Source: Desnuesiella massiliensis
Lineage (GTDB): Bacteria > Bacillota > Clostridia > Clostridiales > Clostridiaceae
Assembly (NCBI RefSeq): GCF_001403615.1
Contig: NZ_LN879456.1
Coordinates: forward strand, 806,001-870,000
Direction of reading: 5' to 3'
DNA: 64,000 nucleotides
The stretch's first letter is position 1. Every line of letters starts with the position of its first letter. Below are positions 18,028 to 27,352 of the stretch, in pieces. The translations under genes were made by a program, and so were the position numbers. The notes under the pieces were generated by a model that saw only the letters and a list, made by a program, of their open reading frames with translations, had not been told where the DNA came from and did not search any database.

Positions 18028-18663
18028 TTAATCCTTTGCATAAATAACCAATACATATCCCTTTTCAAACTCTATGCTCATAGGACCTTCTATAAATTCG
18101 TTAGATACCGTTAAAGAATCTCCAATTTTTAAATTATAATTATTTAATGGATACCTAGCATTTTTTATAGTAAAATTAGGAATTTCATCTCCAAAGGCCT
18201 GAAAAGATATTATCTGCTTTGGTCTGCCTTGTAGCGTTAGCGGCCTATCTGTTACGAATATACTATTGTTATCATCCTTTATGGTAGCTTTAACCTTACG
18301 CAATAGACACTTTTTTAATAAACCTAAGTTACCAAGAAAGTGATCCATTCTAGATCCGGTACACCCTAAAAGAACTATTTCATCATAGTTTCTTTCAATT
18401 AATAGATTTATGGCTATTTCGCTATCTGTAAGATCCTTTTCAGGAGGATACTTAACAATATCAGCATCTTTAGCTTTAAAATATTCCAGCACTTCTTTAT
18501 CTATAGAGTCAAAATCTCCAAGAATTAAATCTGGAGCTATGCCTAGGTTGTATAAAGCATTAGCGCCGCTATCCACTGCTATGAGTAAAGATGAATCTTT
18601 TAGTTCTTCATATATTAACTCTTGAGATGGAGACTTCCCTCCGGAGATAACTAATGCTTTCAT
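18028..18663 (-). CDS. thiN: Thiamine pyrophosphokinase
   Basis: This 211-residue enzyme converts thiamine to thiamine diphosphate. Motifs include DSGANALYNLGIAPDLILGDFDSI and PPEKDLTDSEIAI, both typical. The ATG at 18663 lies just after the rpe stop. It is the end of the prpC-prkC-rsgA-rpe-thiN block, the same order as in Bacillus. Confidence 0.95.
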   Translation of the reverse strand: MKALVISGGKSPSQELIYEELKDSSLLIAVDSGANALYNLGIAPDLILGDFDSIDKEVLEYFKAKDADIVKYPPEKDLTDSEIAINLLIERNYDEIVLLGCTGSRMDHFLGNLGLLKKCLLRKVKATIKDDNNSIFVTDRPLTLQGRPKQIISFQAFGDEIPNFTIKNARYPLNNYNLKIGDSLTVSNEFIEGPMSIEFEKGYVLVIYAKD

Positions 18664-18664
18664 T

Positions 18665-19315
18665 TTACATAGCCTCATTTAATGTTTTTATATTTTCTTC
18701 TATGGCATCATTATTAAATACAGCAGATCCTGCTACTAGTATATCTGCTCCACACTCTATGGCAGAAGCAATATTAGTTTTATCTATGCCTCCATCTACC
18801 TCTATTAAAATGTTTTTATTTGTTCTATTTATCATTTCCTTTAGATCTTTTATTTTATTTGAGCAATAGGGAATATATTTCTGACCTCCGAAGCCTGGAT
18901 TAACAGTCATTAATAAAACCATATCTAAATCTTCTAAAATATATTCCAAACTGCTGATAGGTGTAGCAGGATTTAGAGCTATACAAGCCTTAACCCCCAA
19001 GCTTTTTATAAGCTTTACTGCTCTATCTATATGCCTTTCTGCTTCAAAGTGTATAGTTATAATATCTGCTCCAGCTTTTACAAACTCTTCAATATATTTT
19101 GAAGGCTCTTCAATCATAAGGTGAACATCAAAAATTTGTTTTGTTAAAGGCCTTATAGACTTTATGATGGGCATACCAAAGGATATATTAGGAACAAATC
19201 TACCATCCATAACATCTATGTGTAGTATCTCAATGCCCTTATCCCCTAGCCTCTTTACCTGTTCTCCTAATCTTGAAAAATCTGCTGATAAAATAGATGG
19301 TGCTATTTTTGCCAT
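18665..19315 (-). CDS. rpe: Ribulose-phosphate 3-epimerase
   Basis: This is a 216-residue TIM-barrel enzyme of the pentose-phosphate pathway. The start KIAPSILSADFSRLGEQV, the metal-site segment HIDVMDGRFVPN and the phosphate-binding region VDGGI are present. It overlaps rsgA by 13 bases. Confidence 0.97.
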   Translation of the reverse strand: MAKIAPSILSADFSRLGEQVKRLGDKGIEILHIDVMDGRFVPNISFGMPIIKSIRPLTKQIFDVHLMIEEPSKYIEEFVKAGADIITIHFEAERHIDRAVKLIKSLGVKACIALNPATPISSLEYILEDLDMVLLMTVNPGFGGQKYIPYCSNKIKDLKEMINRTNKNILIEVDGGIDKTNIASAIECGADILVAGSAVFNNDAIEENIKTLNEAM

Positions 19316-20181
19316 TTTTTATTCCTCCCCTGGCTTATTTCTTCTAAAGTTTTTATATAGAATTCATATCTATAAGGATTTATTTTTTTATCATTTAAAG
19401 CTTCTTTTACTGCACAATGAGGTTCTTTATTATGTAAACAGCTTGAAAATCTGCAATTATTTAAATAGGGTTTAAATTCAGGAAAGCAAAATTGAAGCTG
19501 CTCTTTCTCAATAAAGCTTAAATCCACCGTGGAAAAACCTGGAGTATCCACCATAAGTCCTTGCTCTACCTCTATTAGTTCGCTATGTCTTGTAGTGTGC
19601 TTTCCTCTGCCAATTTTTAAGCTTACCTCTCCTGTCTCCATATAGCTTTTCCCTATTAATGAATTTAAAAGCGTGGACTTCCCAACTCCAGAAGGCCCAC
19701 AGAGCACTGTGATATTATCCTTTAGCTTAGCTTTTAATTTATCAATACCATAACCCTCTTTTGCTCTTATATGCAAAACTTCATAGCCTAAGTTCTCCAT
19801 AATTTTTTCTATATTCATGTATTCTTCTTCGCTACATAAATCTGTTTTGTTTAAACATAATATTGATTTTACATTGTTATAATCGCATAAAACTAGAAAT
19901 TTATTTAGTAGTTCTAAATTTAAATCTGGATTTTTTACTGCAAAAACTACGAAAGCTTGATTTACATTGGCCACTAAGGGTCGAATCAACTTAGATTTTC
20001 TCTCATGTATCTTATCAATTACCCCCTTACCATTTTGCACCTCAATATCAACCCTATCTCCAACTATAGGGGTAAGTTCATCAAATCTGAACTTACCCCT
20101 AGCTTTACACTCAAATATATTTCCATCCTCAGTTTTTACATAGTAAAATCCACCAATGCCTTTAATAATTATTCCTTGCAT
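19303..20181 (-). CDS. rsgA: Small-ribosomal-subunit biogenesis GTPase RsgA
   Basis: This 292-residue circularly permuted GTPase acts in late 30S maturation. Its order is an N-terminal OB fold, G4 (CLNKTDL), G1 (GPSGVGKSTLLN), G3 (DTPGF) and a C-terminal zinc knuckle (CRFSSCLHNKEPHC). It sits 20 bases after prkC. Confidence 0.97.
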   Translation of the reverse strand: MQGIIIKGIGGFYYVKTEDGNIFECKARGKFRFDELTPIVGDRVDIEVQNGKGVIDKIHERKSKLIRPLVANVNQAFVVFAVKNPDLNLELLNKFLVLCDYNNVKSILCLNKTDLCSEEEYMNIEKIMENLGYEVLHIRAKEGYGIDKLKAKLKDNITVLCGPSGVGKSTLLNSLIGKSYMETGEVSLKIGRGKHTTRHSELIEVEQGLMVDTPGFSTVDLSFIEKEQLQFCFPEFKPYLNNCRFSSCLHNKEPHCAVKEALNDKKINPYRYEFYIKTLEEISQGRNKKWQK

Positions 20182-20201
20182 AACATTCCTCCCTTTAAGG
20201 A

Positions 20202-22094
20202 TTAAGGCTTAGGATTGGCTGCCTTTACTTTTATTACTGTAATAGTAGAATTTTCCTCTGCGTTAGTATTAGGTGCAGGACTTATAGCTTCTATGATATC
20301 GTCATCCTTAAAAGTACCTGCATTTAAATTGAATTTATTGGCAGCAGCAATTTGTTTTGCATCTTTAATGGACCTATTTATTAAATCTGGTACTGGTCTT
20401 AATACCTTTGCAGGCTCTTCATAAACATAGTAATTTACACCCACAGTAGTGCCTTCTTTAACTTCCGTACCAGCTGGTATAGTTTGGCTTTCAACCTTAT
20501 TATTTAAATCCTTATCTTGAGTTTTTATAATTGTTTTCTTTATAGATAACTTATAAGTTTTAGTTATCAATTCTTCAGCCTTAGCAATATCTAAGCCCTT
20601 AACCTCAGGTACCTTAGTTAATTTGATTTCTGGTCCCTTGCTAAGTATAACATTTACTTTTCCGCCTTTTTTAGCTTCTGTATCTTGTGCAGGGTCTTGA
20701 CTTATAACAGCGTCCTTTGGAACAGTATCATTAAACTCATAACCCTTCACTACTAGCTCTAATTCATAGGCTTTTAACATATCCGCCGCAGCCTGCTTAT
20801 CTACACCCTTTAGATCTGGCACTTTTTCACTAGAAACTCCACCACTTATAATAACTCTTACCTCAGTACCGGTTTTAACATTCTTGCCTTCTTCAGGATA
20901 ACACTCTAAAACAGTGTTCTCTGGTTTATCACTCTTTCTTGAACCAGCTTCCACGAGCTTTAAATTCTTAGCCTCTAAAGCCTTTTTAGCCTCTTCAAGA
21001 GATAGTCCCTTTATTGATGGAACAGCTACTTCATCTTTATTAGAACTAGGTTTGTCACTAGGATTATTAATTTTAGAAAGTATAGCTGCACTTAACACCC
21101 CAAGGCATATGACTAATACTCCTATAAGAGAAAAAATAATATACTTTTTCTTCTTACTGCTTAATTTATTCTTTCTATCATTATTATCATCGTCACCATC
21201 TTCTTCGCCTACATTTACAGGCTGCATTACTCTTGTAAAATCATTATCCAAACTATTTGATACTATCTCATAATTAGAATCCTTTTGAATCTTTATTAAA
21301 TCATTTAAAAGATCTTTTATAGATTGATACCTTCTTATAGGCTCTTTTTCTATACACTTTAAAATCAATCTGTTTAAGCTTTCAGGAATCCTTTCATTTA
21401 TCTGTTTTGGTGGTACCACAGGCTCTTGTATATGTTTTAGAGCTACAGACACAGGGCTTTCTGCATCAAAGGGTACCCTTCCAGTAACCATTTCATATAG
21501 GACAATACCAAGGGAATAAATATCCGTTCTGCCATCTACATAGGTTCCTTTTGCTTGCTCCGGTGAAAAGTAATGGGCAGAACCCAGTATTTTACCTGAA
21601 TTAGTAATAGTAGCAGAATCAGGAGATTTGGCAATACCAAAATCCGTAACCTTAACTAAGCCTTCTTCTGTTACTAGAATATTTTGTGGTTTTATATCCC
21701 TATGTATTATATTATTTCTATGAGCACAATCCAAAGCCTTAGCTATTTGAGTAGCAATATCCATTGCCATTTCATGATTTAACTTACCATTCTCTCTTAT
21801 AATCTGTTTTAGTGTCTTACCTTTTACGTACTCCATTACAATATAATTAATATCATCTTGAGTTCCTACATCAAATATATTCACTATATTGTTATCAGAC
21901 AGATTTGCAATAGCTGTAGCTTCTCTCTTAAATTTCTCTACTAAATCTACATCTTTTACATATTCTTTTTTTAGAATTTTAATGGCATCAAATCTATTTA
22001 ATTTATGGCATTTTGCCTTATAGACTTCTGCCATACCTCCCTCTCCGATTTTCTCCATTATCTCATATCTATTACTAAGCATTGTTCCAATCAT
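20202..22094 (-). CDS. prkC: PASTA-domain Ser/Thr protein kinase
   Basis: This 630-residue kinase senses muropeptides or cell-wall precursors. A eukaryote-like kinase domain (about 10-275, with GEGGMAEVY, HRDIKPQN and DFG) is followed by a cytoplasmic linker, one membrane helix (IIFSLIGVLVICLGVLSAAIL) and four extracellular PASTA repeats. The start at 22094 is the ATG with correct spacing from GGAGGAG. It overlaps prpC by 20 bases, coupling kinase and phosphatase. Confidence 0.95.
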   Translation of the reverse strand: MIGTMLSNRYEIMEKIGEGGMAEVYKAKCHKLNRFDAIKILKKEYVKDVDLVEKFKREATAIANLSDNNIVNIFDVGTQDDINYIVMEYVKGKTLKQIIRENGKLNHEMAMDIATQIAKALDCAHRNNIIHRDIKPQNILVTEEGLVKVTDFGIAKSPDSATITNSGKILGSAHYFSPEQAKGTYVDGRTDIYSLGIVLYEMVTGRVPFDAESPVSVALKHIQEPVVPPKQINERIPESLNRLILKCIEKEPIRRYQSIKDLLNDLIKIQKDSNYEIVSNSLDNDFTRVMQPVNVGEEDGDDDNNDRKNKLSSKKKKYIIFSLIGVLVICLGVLSAAILSKINNPSDKPSSNKDEVAVPSIKGLSLEEAKKALEAKNLKLVEAGSRKSDKPENTVLECYPEEGKNVKTGTEVRVIISGGVSSEKVPDLKGVDKQAAADMLKAYELELVVKGYEFNDTVPKDAVISQDPAQDTEAKKGGKVNVILSKGPEIKLTKVPEVKGLDIAKAEELITKTYKLSIKKTIIKTQDKDLNNKVESQTIPAGTEVKEGTTVGVNYYVYEEPAKVLRPVPDLINRSIKDAKQIAAANKFNLNAGTFKDDDIIEAISPAPNTNAEENSTITVIKVKAANPKP

Positions 22095-22821
22095 GGGCAT
22101 CTCCTCCAAAAACCAAAACAGAAATATTATCTCTTCCGCCTCTTACTTTAGCTAAATCCACTAACCTTCTACAAATAATATTAAAGTCTTCATTATCATT
22201 ATTAGTAATAATATCATAAATTTCTTCTTTTGTAACCTCATTAGTTAATCCGTCTGTGCACAATATTATTATATCAGATTTGTTTAATTTCACTTCATAA
22301 ATATCTGCTTCTATATTCTTTCCAGTGCCAACAGCTCTTGTTATTATATTTTTGTTTGGATGATGAAGGGCTTGATTTTCAGTAATGCTGCCTTCATCAA
22401 TGAGTTGTTGAACCAAAGAGTGATCCTTTGTAATTTTCGTAATGCCCTCATTATTAACTAAATAACAAGTACTATCCCCCACGTGAGCCACAATAGCAGT
22501 ATTATTAGCTATTAAACAAGCTGTAATAGTTGTCCCCATGCCATTTAAACAATCTTGTTTTTTTGAAAGATTATAAATTTCATTATTAGAATAACCTACA
22601 GCTTCTTGCATTAGCTGTTTAAAATCCTCTTCTTTATAAATATTGTTTTTTATATATTCTAAGGTTTTTTCCACTGCTAACCTGCTAGCAATTTCTCCAG
22701 CATTATGCCCCCCCATTCCATCGGCCATAATGTAAATACTATAGTCTTCCTTCTCGCAATATCCGCAGTAATCTTCATTGAGTTTTCTTACATTTCCTAC
22801 GTCAGTAACCATTCCCACCAT
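22075..22821 (-). CDS. prpC: PP2C-type protein phosphatase
   Basis: This 248-residue manganese-dependent phosphatase reverses PrkC phosphorylation. The motifs DVGNVRKLNEDY, DGMGGH and HVGDS, and the C-terminal GGRDNISVLV are intact. The ATG at 22821 follows AAGGGGTG; the longer in-frame extension overlaps the end of rlmN and is unlikely. Confidence 0.95.
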   Translation of the reverse strand: MVGMVTDVGNVRKLNEDYCGYCEKEDYSIYIMADGMGGHNAGEIASRLAVEKTLEYIKNNIYKEEDFKQLMQEAVGYSNNEIYNLSKKQDCLNGMGTTITACLIANNTAIVAHVGDSTCYLVNNEGITKITKDHSLVQQLIDEGSITENQALHHPNKNIITRAVGTGKNIEADIYEVKLNKSDIIILCTDGLTNEVTKEEIYDIITNNDNEDFNIICRRLVDLAKVRGGRDNISVLVFGGDAHDWNNA

Positions 22822-22838
22822 TTTCAGCACCCCTTTTT

Positions 22839-23867
22839 TCAATTTTGGGTTTTTATATAGCTTCTTCGAAGTTGACCACAAGCGGCATTAATATCTGACC
22901 CCATTTCTCTCCTTACAGTAACTTCAATTCCACTTTTCTTTATTATATTCATAAATTTTGAAATTCTTTCCTCAGGGGACTTTTTAAAATCATTTTCTTT
23001 TATTTCATTAACAGGTATTAAATTAATATGACATAACATTCCTCTCAATAATTTTGCAAGAGCAACAGCATCCTCTTCCGAATCATTGACGCCATTAACA
23101 AGAGCATATTCAAAAGTTATCCTTCTTCCAGTAACACTTACATAATACTTACATGCCTCTAGCAGCTCATTGATTGAATATTTATTTGCTACAGGCATTA
23201 TAGCTTTACGCTTTTCATCATTATAGGCATGTAAAGAAATGGCTAGTGTCAGTTGAAGCTTTCTGTTTGCCAAGTCTAATATCTTTGGTACTATACCACA
23301 TGTAGATAGAGTTATATGCCTATGACTTATATTTAAACCATACTCTGCATTAACAAGCTCAAGAAACTTTAGAACATGATCATAATTATCCAAAGGTTCT
23401 CCGCTGCCCATAAGCACTACATTAGATATTCTATTTTGAATAAGCTTTTGCGCTACTAATATCTGCGATAAGATTTCGCCAGCGGTTAAATTCCTCACTA
23501 TACCCTCTAAAGTAGAAGCACAGAATTTACATCCCATTCTACAACCAACTTGTGTAGAAACACAAATAGAGTATCCATGCTTATACTTCATTATTACGCT
23601 TTCAATTATGTTTCCGTCACCAAATTGCAATAAAATTTTTATAGTACCATCTTTAGATTGATATTCATGTATCAGCGACGGAACTCCTATATAAAAATTG
23701 CTTTTTAAAGTTTCTCGTGTTTTTATAGGTATATTGTTCATATTACTAAAGTCAAATACGCCCTTATATACCCAATCTAAAATTTGCTTTGCCCTAAAGG
23801 AGCTCTCCCCTAAGTCTACTAGCTTTGCTTTTAATTCATCTAAAGTTAAATCTAAAATATTTTGCAT
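22839..23867 (-). CDS. rlmN: Dual-specificity rRNA/tRNA (adenine-C2) methyltransferase
   Basis: This 342-residue radical SAM enzyme methylates A2503 of 23S rRNA and A37 of some tRNAs. The cluster motif CRMGCKFC and the C-terminal catalytic cysteine in NAACGQLR are present. The ATG at 23867 is preceded by AGGTG. Confidence 0.96.
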   Translation of the reverse strand: MQNILDLTLDELKAKLVDLGESSFRAKQILDWVYKGVFDFSNMNNIPIKTRETLKSNFYIGVPSLIHEYQSKDGTIKILLQFGDGNIIESVIMKYKHGYSICVSTQVGCRMGCKFCASTLEGIVRNLTAGEILSQILVAQKLIQNRISNVVLMGSGEPLDNYDHVLKFLELVNAEYGLNISHRHITLSTCGIVPKILDLANRKLQLTLAISLHAYNDEKRKAIMPVANKYSINELLEACKYYVSVTGRRITFEYALVNGVNDSEEDAVALAKLLRGMLCHINLIPVNEIKENDFKKSPEERISKFMNIIKKSGIEVTVRREMGSDINAACGQLRRSYIKTQN

Positions 23868-23882
23868 AATGTTATACACCTA

Positions 23883-25205
23883 CTAAAGTTTTTTAAATTT
23901 TGCTATAAAGAATCCATCCATATGCATATTAGGCAAAATTGTTACAGAACCATTCTCATTATATATTATGTTTTCTACATTACCAAAATATATTTTATCT
24001 AATGAAAACTCTTTATTATTATTTAAAAACCATTTAACATTTTCTTCATTTTCCTCTTTATTTAAAGTACAGGTAGAGTAGACCATAATTCCTCCTGACT
24101 TCAAATATCTAGCCCCATTTTTCATTATCTTTCTTTGTATTTCAATAATAGCTTTTAATTCTTCTTTTGTCTTAAACCACTTTATTTCAGGCTTTTTCCT
24201 TATAATTCCTAGCCCGGAGCAAGGTACATCCATTAAAACTCTATCCGCTTTATTTACTAAATCTTCATTAAAGGCTGTAGCATCTAATTTAGCTACCTCT
24301 ATATTTTTTATCTTTAATCTTTTAGCATTTTCTTTTATTAACTCCAGCTTTTGTTCATGGATATCAAAAGCATAGACTTTAGCTTTGTCTTCACTTAGCT
24401 CTGACAAATGAGTAGCCTTGCCACCTGGGGCACTGCATAAGTCAAAGACTACACAATCCTTGTTTACATCTACTACCCCTCCAACTAGCATAGCACTTTC
24501 GTCCTGTACTGTAATATATCCTTTATTAAAAAGTTCATTGCTTTCTATAGCTCTTCCTCTGTTTATAACAATCGCCTCAGGACATACTGAACCCTCATAG
24601 ACATCATAATTTGCCTCTTGAAGCTGATTATATACCTCATCATAATCTCCTAGTAAGCTATTAACTCTTACGGTAGTTTTGGGTACAGTATTTAGCCCTT
24701 TCAAAATATACTCAGTAGCCTCTTTACCATAATCCTTTAAAAATAAACTAACCATCCATTTTTCAAAGGAATATTTTAAACTAAGCTCATCGACGATGCT
24801 TTTACCCTTAAAGTTTTCCTTCTTATCGGATCTTAGGTAGCTTCTTAAAATTCCGTTAACAAATTTTGATGAAGAAATCGACTTGGACTTTGCTAAATTA
24901 ACTGCTTCATTAACAACTGCATAGTCGGGAACTTTATCTAAATACTTCATTTGATATATAGCTATTCTTAATACATTTAAAATATAATCATCTATAGTAG
25001 ACAATCTATTTCTACTTAAATCATTTATAATATAGTCTATAGTAAGCTTATATTTTATAGTTCCATAAACTATTTCTGTCAATAAGCCTATATCCTTGCT
25101 ATTTATATCCTGCTTTTTTATCTCATTATTCAATAATATATTTGAATAGGCTTTATTTTTAAAAACATTATTTACAATATTTACTGCCAAGGCTCTAACG
25201 CTCAT
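23883..25205 (-). CDS. rsmB: 16S rRNA (cytosine967-C5)-methyltransferase
   Basis: This 440-residue enzyme has an N-terminal NusB-like RNA-binding domain and a C-terminal SAM methyltransferase with CSAPGGKATHL, DVPCSGLG and the catalytic STCT. The length is normal. It is in the fmt-rsmB-rlmN gene string. Confidence 0.96.
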   Translation of the reverse strand: MSVRALAVNIVNNVFKNKAYSNILLNNEIKKQDINSKDIGLLTEIVYGTIKYKLTIDYIINDLSRNRLSTIDDYILNVLRIAIYQMKYLDKVPDYAVVNEAVNLAKSKSISSSKFVNGILRSYLRSDKKENFKGKSIVDELSLKYSFEKWMVSLFLKDYGKEATEYILKGLNTVPKTTVRVNSLLGDYDEVYNQLQEANYDVYEGSVCPEAIVINRGRAIESNELFNKGYITVQDESAMLVGGVVDVNKDCVVFDLCSAPGGKATHLSELSEDKAKVYAFDIHEQKLELIKENAKRLKIKNIEVAKLDATAFNEDLVNKADRVLMDVPCSGLGIIRKKPEIKWFKTKEELKAIIEIQRKIMKNGARYLKSGGIMVYSTCTLNKEENEENVKWFLNNNKEFSLDKIYFGNVENIIYNENGSVTILPNMHMDGFFIAKFKKL

Positions 25206-25227
25206 ACTTTTTACCTCAAATTAAAAT

Positions 25228-25917
25228 TTAATCATCTCTTCTATTGCTTATAGCTATTAATCTAATTAACTGTGATATAGCCATTAATGTGGCCGCCACA
25301 TAAGTCATGGCAGCAGCATTTAAAACCTTTTTAGCTCCCATAACTTCGTCTCTATACAGAATAGATCTCTCCTCTAAAATTTTTAGTGCTCTAGAGGATG
25401 CGTCAAACTCTACTGGTAGCGTAATCAATTGAAAAATTACCACTCCAGAAAATAAGAGTATTCCAATAGTGACTAAAGGCTGCTGATTCATAATTATGCC
25501 TAAGAAAAAGAGAATCCATGAGAAATTCGATCCTATATTTACCACTGGAACTATAGAATTTCTTATTATAAGTGGAGAATAGGAGGTCTTGTGCTGTATA
25601 GCATGACCTACCTCATGAGCAGCAACCCCAATAGAAGCCACAGAGGTTCCATGGAATACCTGCTGAGATAATCTTAATACCCTATTTCTTGGATCATAAT
25701 GGTCGGACAGGTTACCACCGACCATTTCAATAGGTACATCATAAAGACCACTATTATCTAAAAGCATTCTTGCTACCTGTGCTCCACTATATCCATTTTG
25801 ACTGTTAACCTTGGAGTACTTATTGAAAGTAGAGGATATTTTAGTCTGAGCCCATAATGATATTATAAGGGCTGGTATTAGTATTATCATGGTGCTATCA
25901 TAATAAAAAGGCATCAT
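25228..25917 (-). CDS. Zinc-dependent membrane peptidase YugP
   Basis: This 229-residue integral membrane protein belongs to the YugP family. The zinc motif HEVGH lies near residue 113 between hydrophobic helices. The substrate is unknown. It is placed between fmt and rsmB, a common clostridial location, and starts after TTGGAGGTG. Confidence 0.9.
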   Translation of the reverse strand: MMPFYYDSTMIILIPALIISLWAQTKISSTFNKYSKVNSQNGYSGAQVARMLLDNSGLYDVPIEMVGGNLSDHYDPRNRVLRLSQQVFHGTSVASIGVAAHEVGHAIQHKTSYSPLIIRNSIVPVVNIGSNFSWILFFLGIIMNQQPLVTIGILLFSGVVIFQLITLPVEFDASSRALKILEERSILYRDEVMGAKKVLNAAAMTYVAATLMAISQLIRLIAISNRRDD

Positions 25918-25935
25918 AATCGCACACCTCCAAAT

Positions 25936-26871
25936 CTATTGATTTCCTAATTTTACAGCTATGTCTATACTGTTTCCATTGATATAGTCACATACCTTAA
26001 GGGGCTTTCCATTAGGGAATTGTACTTCTTCTATTAATAAAGCTCCATCTCCTGTAGAAACCTCAATTCCTTCCTTGCTTATCCCTAAGATAATTCCTGA
26101 CTCACTATTTTTCTTGCTGTTTAATACCTTGCTTTTAAATATTTTCATCATGCTGCCCTTATAATAAGTGTAGGCAATGGGCCATGGATTTAACCCTCTT
26201 ATAAGGTTATGAATATCTTTTGAATTATTATCCCAATTTATACATGCCATTTCTTTATTGAGCATGGATGCATAGCATGTCTCTAACTCTTCTTGCTTTT
26301 TAGGAATAATTTTATTATCTACTAATCCATTAATAGTATCTAATAATAATTTAGCTCCTCTTTCTTTCAAAATATCGTGAAGTTCGCCAGCTGTCATTTG
26401 ATCCTCTATCTTCACTTCATCCTTTAGCAGCATATCTCCAGTATCTAATCCTATGTCCATTAACATAGTTGTATTGCCTGATATCGCTTCTCCATCTATG
26501 ATGCTCCAATTAATAGGAGCTGCTCCTCTATACTTAGGTAATAAAGAAGCATGTAAGTTTATACAACCATATTTGGGCATTTCTAAAATTTCCTTAGGTA
26601 ATATCTGTCCATAAGCTACCACTATTATGAAATCAGGTTCTATTTCTCTAAGGCTTGAAATTAATTCTAAATTGTTTTTTACCTTTAAGGGTTGAAATAC
26701 AGGTATGTTATGCTCTAGCGCTACTTCCTTTACTGGAGACATAGACATCTTTTTCCCTCTTCCCTTAGGTTTATCTGGTTGAGTTAATACAGCCTTAACT
26801 CCAAATTCATTTATTAGTGCCTTTAAACTTGGTACTGCAAATTCTGGAGTACCCATAAATATGATATTCAT
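25936..26871 (-). CDS. fmt: Methionyl-tRNA formyltransferase
   Basis: This 311-residue enzyme formylates initiator Met-tRNA. Family signatures are IIFMGTPEFAVPSL, NLHASLLPKYRGAAPINW and GDMLL. It is next to def, which removes the same formyl group from finished proteins. Confidence 0.97.
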   Translation of the reverse strand: MNIIFMGTPEFAVPSLKALINEFGVKAVLTQPDKPKGRGKKMSMSPVKEVALEHNIPVFQPLKVKNNLELISSLREIEPDFIIVVAYGQILPKEILEMPKYGCINLHASLLPKYRGAAPINWSIIDGEAISGNTTMLMDIGLDTGDMLLKDEVKIEDQMTAGELHDILKERGAKLLLDTINGLVDNKIIPKKQEELETCYASMLNKEMACINWDNNSKDIHNLIRGLNPWPIAYTYYKGSMMKIFKSKVLNSKKNSESGIILGISKEGIEVSTGDGALLIEEVQFPNGKPLKVCDYINGNSIDIAVKLGNQ

Positions 26872-26872
26872 A

Positions 26873-27325
26873 TTAATTCTCCTCTTTTTCTAATATCTTA
26901 TCTATAAAAAGTACACCATTTAAATGATCTAATTCGTGACAAATAGCTCTAGCAAATAATTCTTCAGCCTCAACTATATTTTCCTTTCCGTTTTCATCTA
27001 GATATTTTGCAACCACCTTTTGTGGACGTTCAACCTCTCCTTGTTCACCAGGCACACTTAAGCATCCTTCAACATCTACATAGGTTCCTTCTGTTTTAAT
27101 AATCTCCGGATTTATCATAGCTATAGGACCATCTCCTACATCTATTACCACTATTCTCTTCAATATTCCAACCTGTGGAGCTGCTAGACCAACCCCATCT
27201 GCTTCATACATTGTTTCTATCATATCTTTGATAAGAGTTTTAATTCTATCATTTATTACATCAACAGTTTTACTTTTCTTTCTTAATATTTCATCTCCGT
27301 TAGTTCTTATAGTTCTTATTGCCAT
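26873..27325 (-). CDS. def: Peptide deformylase
   Basis: This 150-residue metallohydrolase has the three signature motifs: GVGLAAPQVG, EGCLSVPG and CHELDHLNG. The ATG at 27325 follows AAAGGAG; an in-frame TTG upstream is not needed. It is one base from fmt. Confidence 0.97.
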   Translation of the reverse strand: MAIRTIRTNGDEILRKKSKTVDVINDRIKTLIKDMIETMYEADGVGLAAPQVGILKRIVVIDVGDGPIAMINPEIIKTEGTYVDVEGCLSVPGEQGEVERPQKVVAKYLDENGKENIVEAEELFARAICHELDHLNGVLFIDKILEKEEN

Positions 27326-27352
27326 TAAAAATACTCCTTTCAATATTTAAAT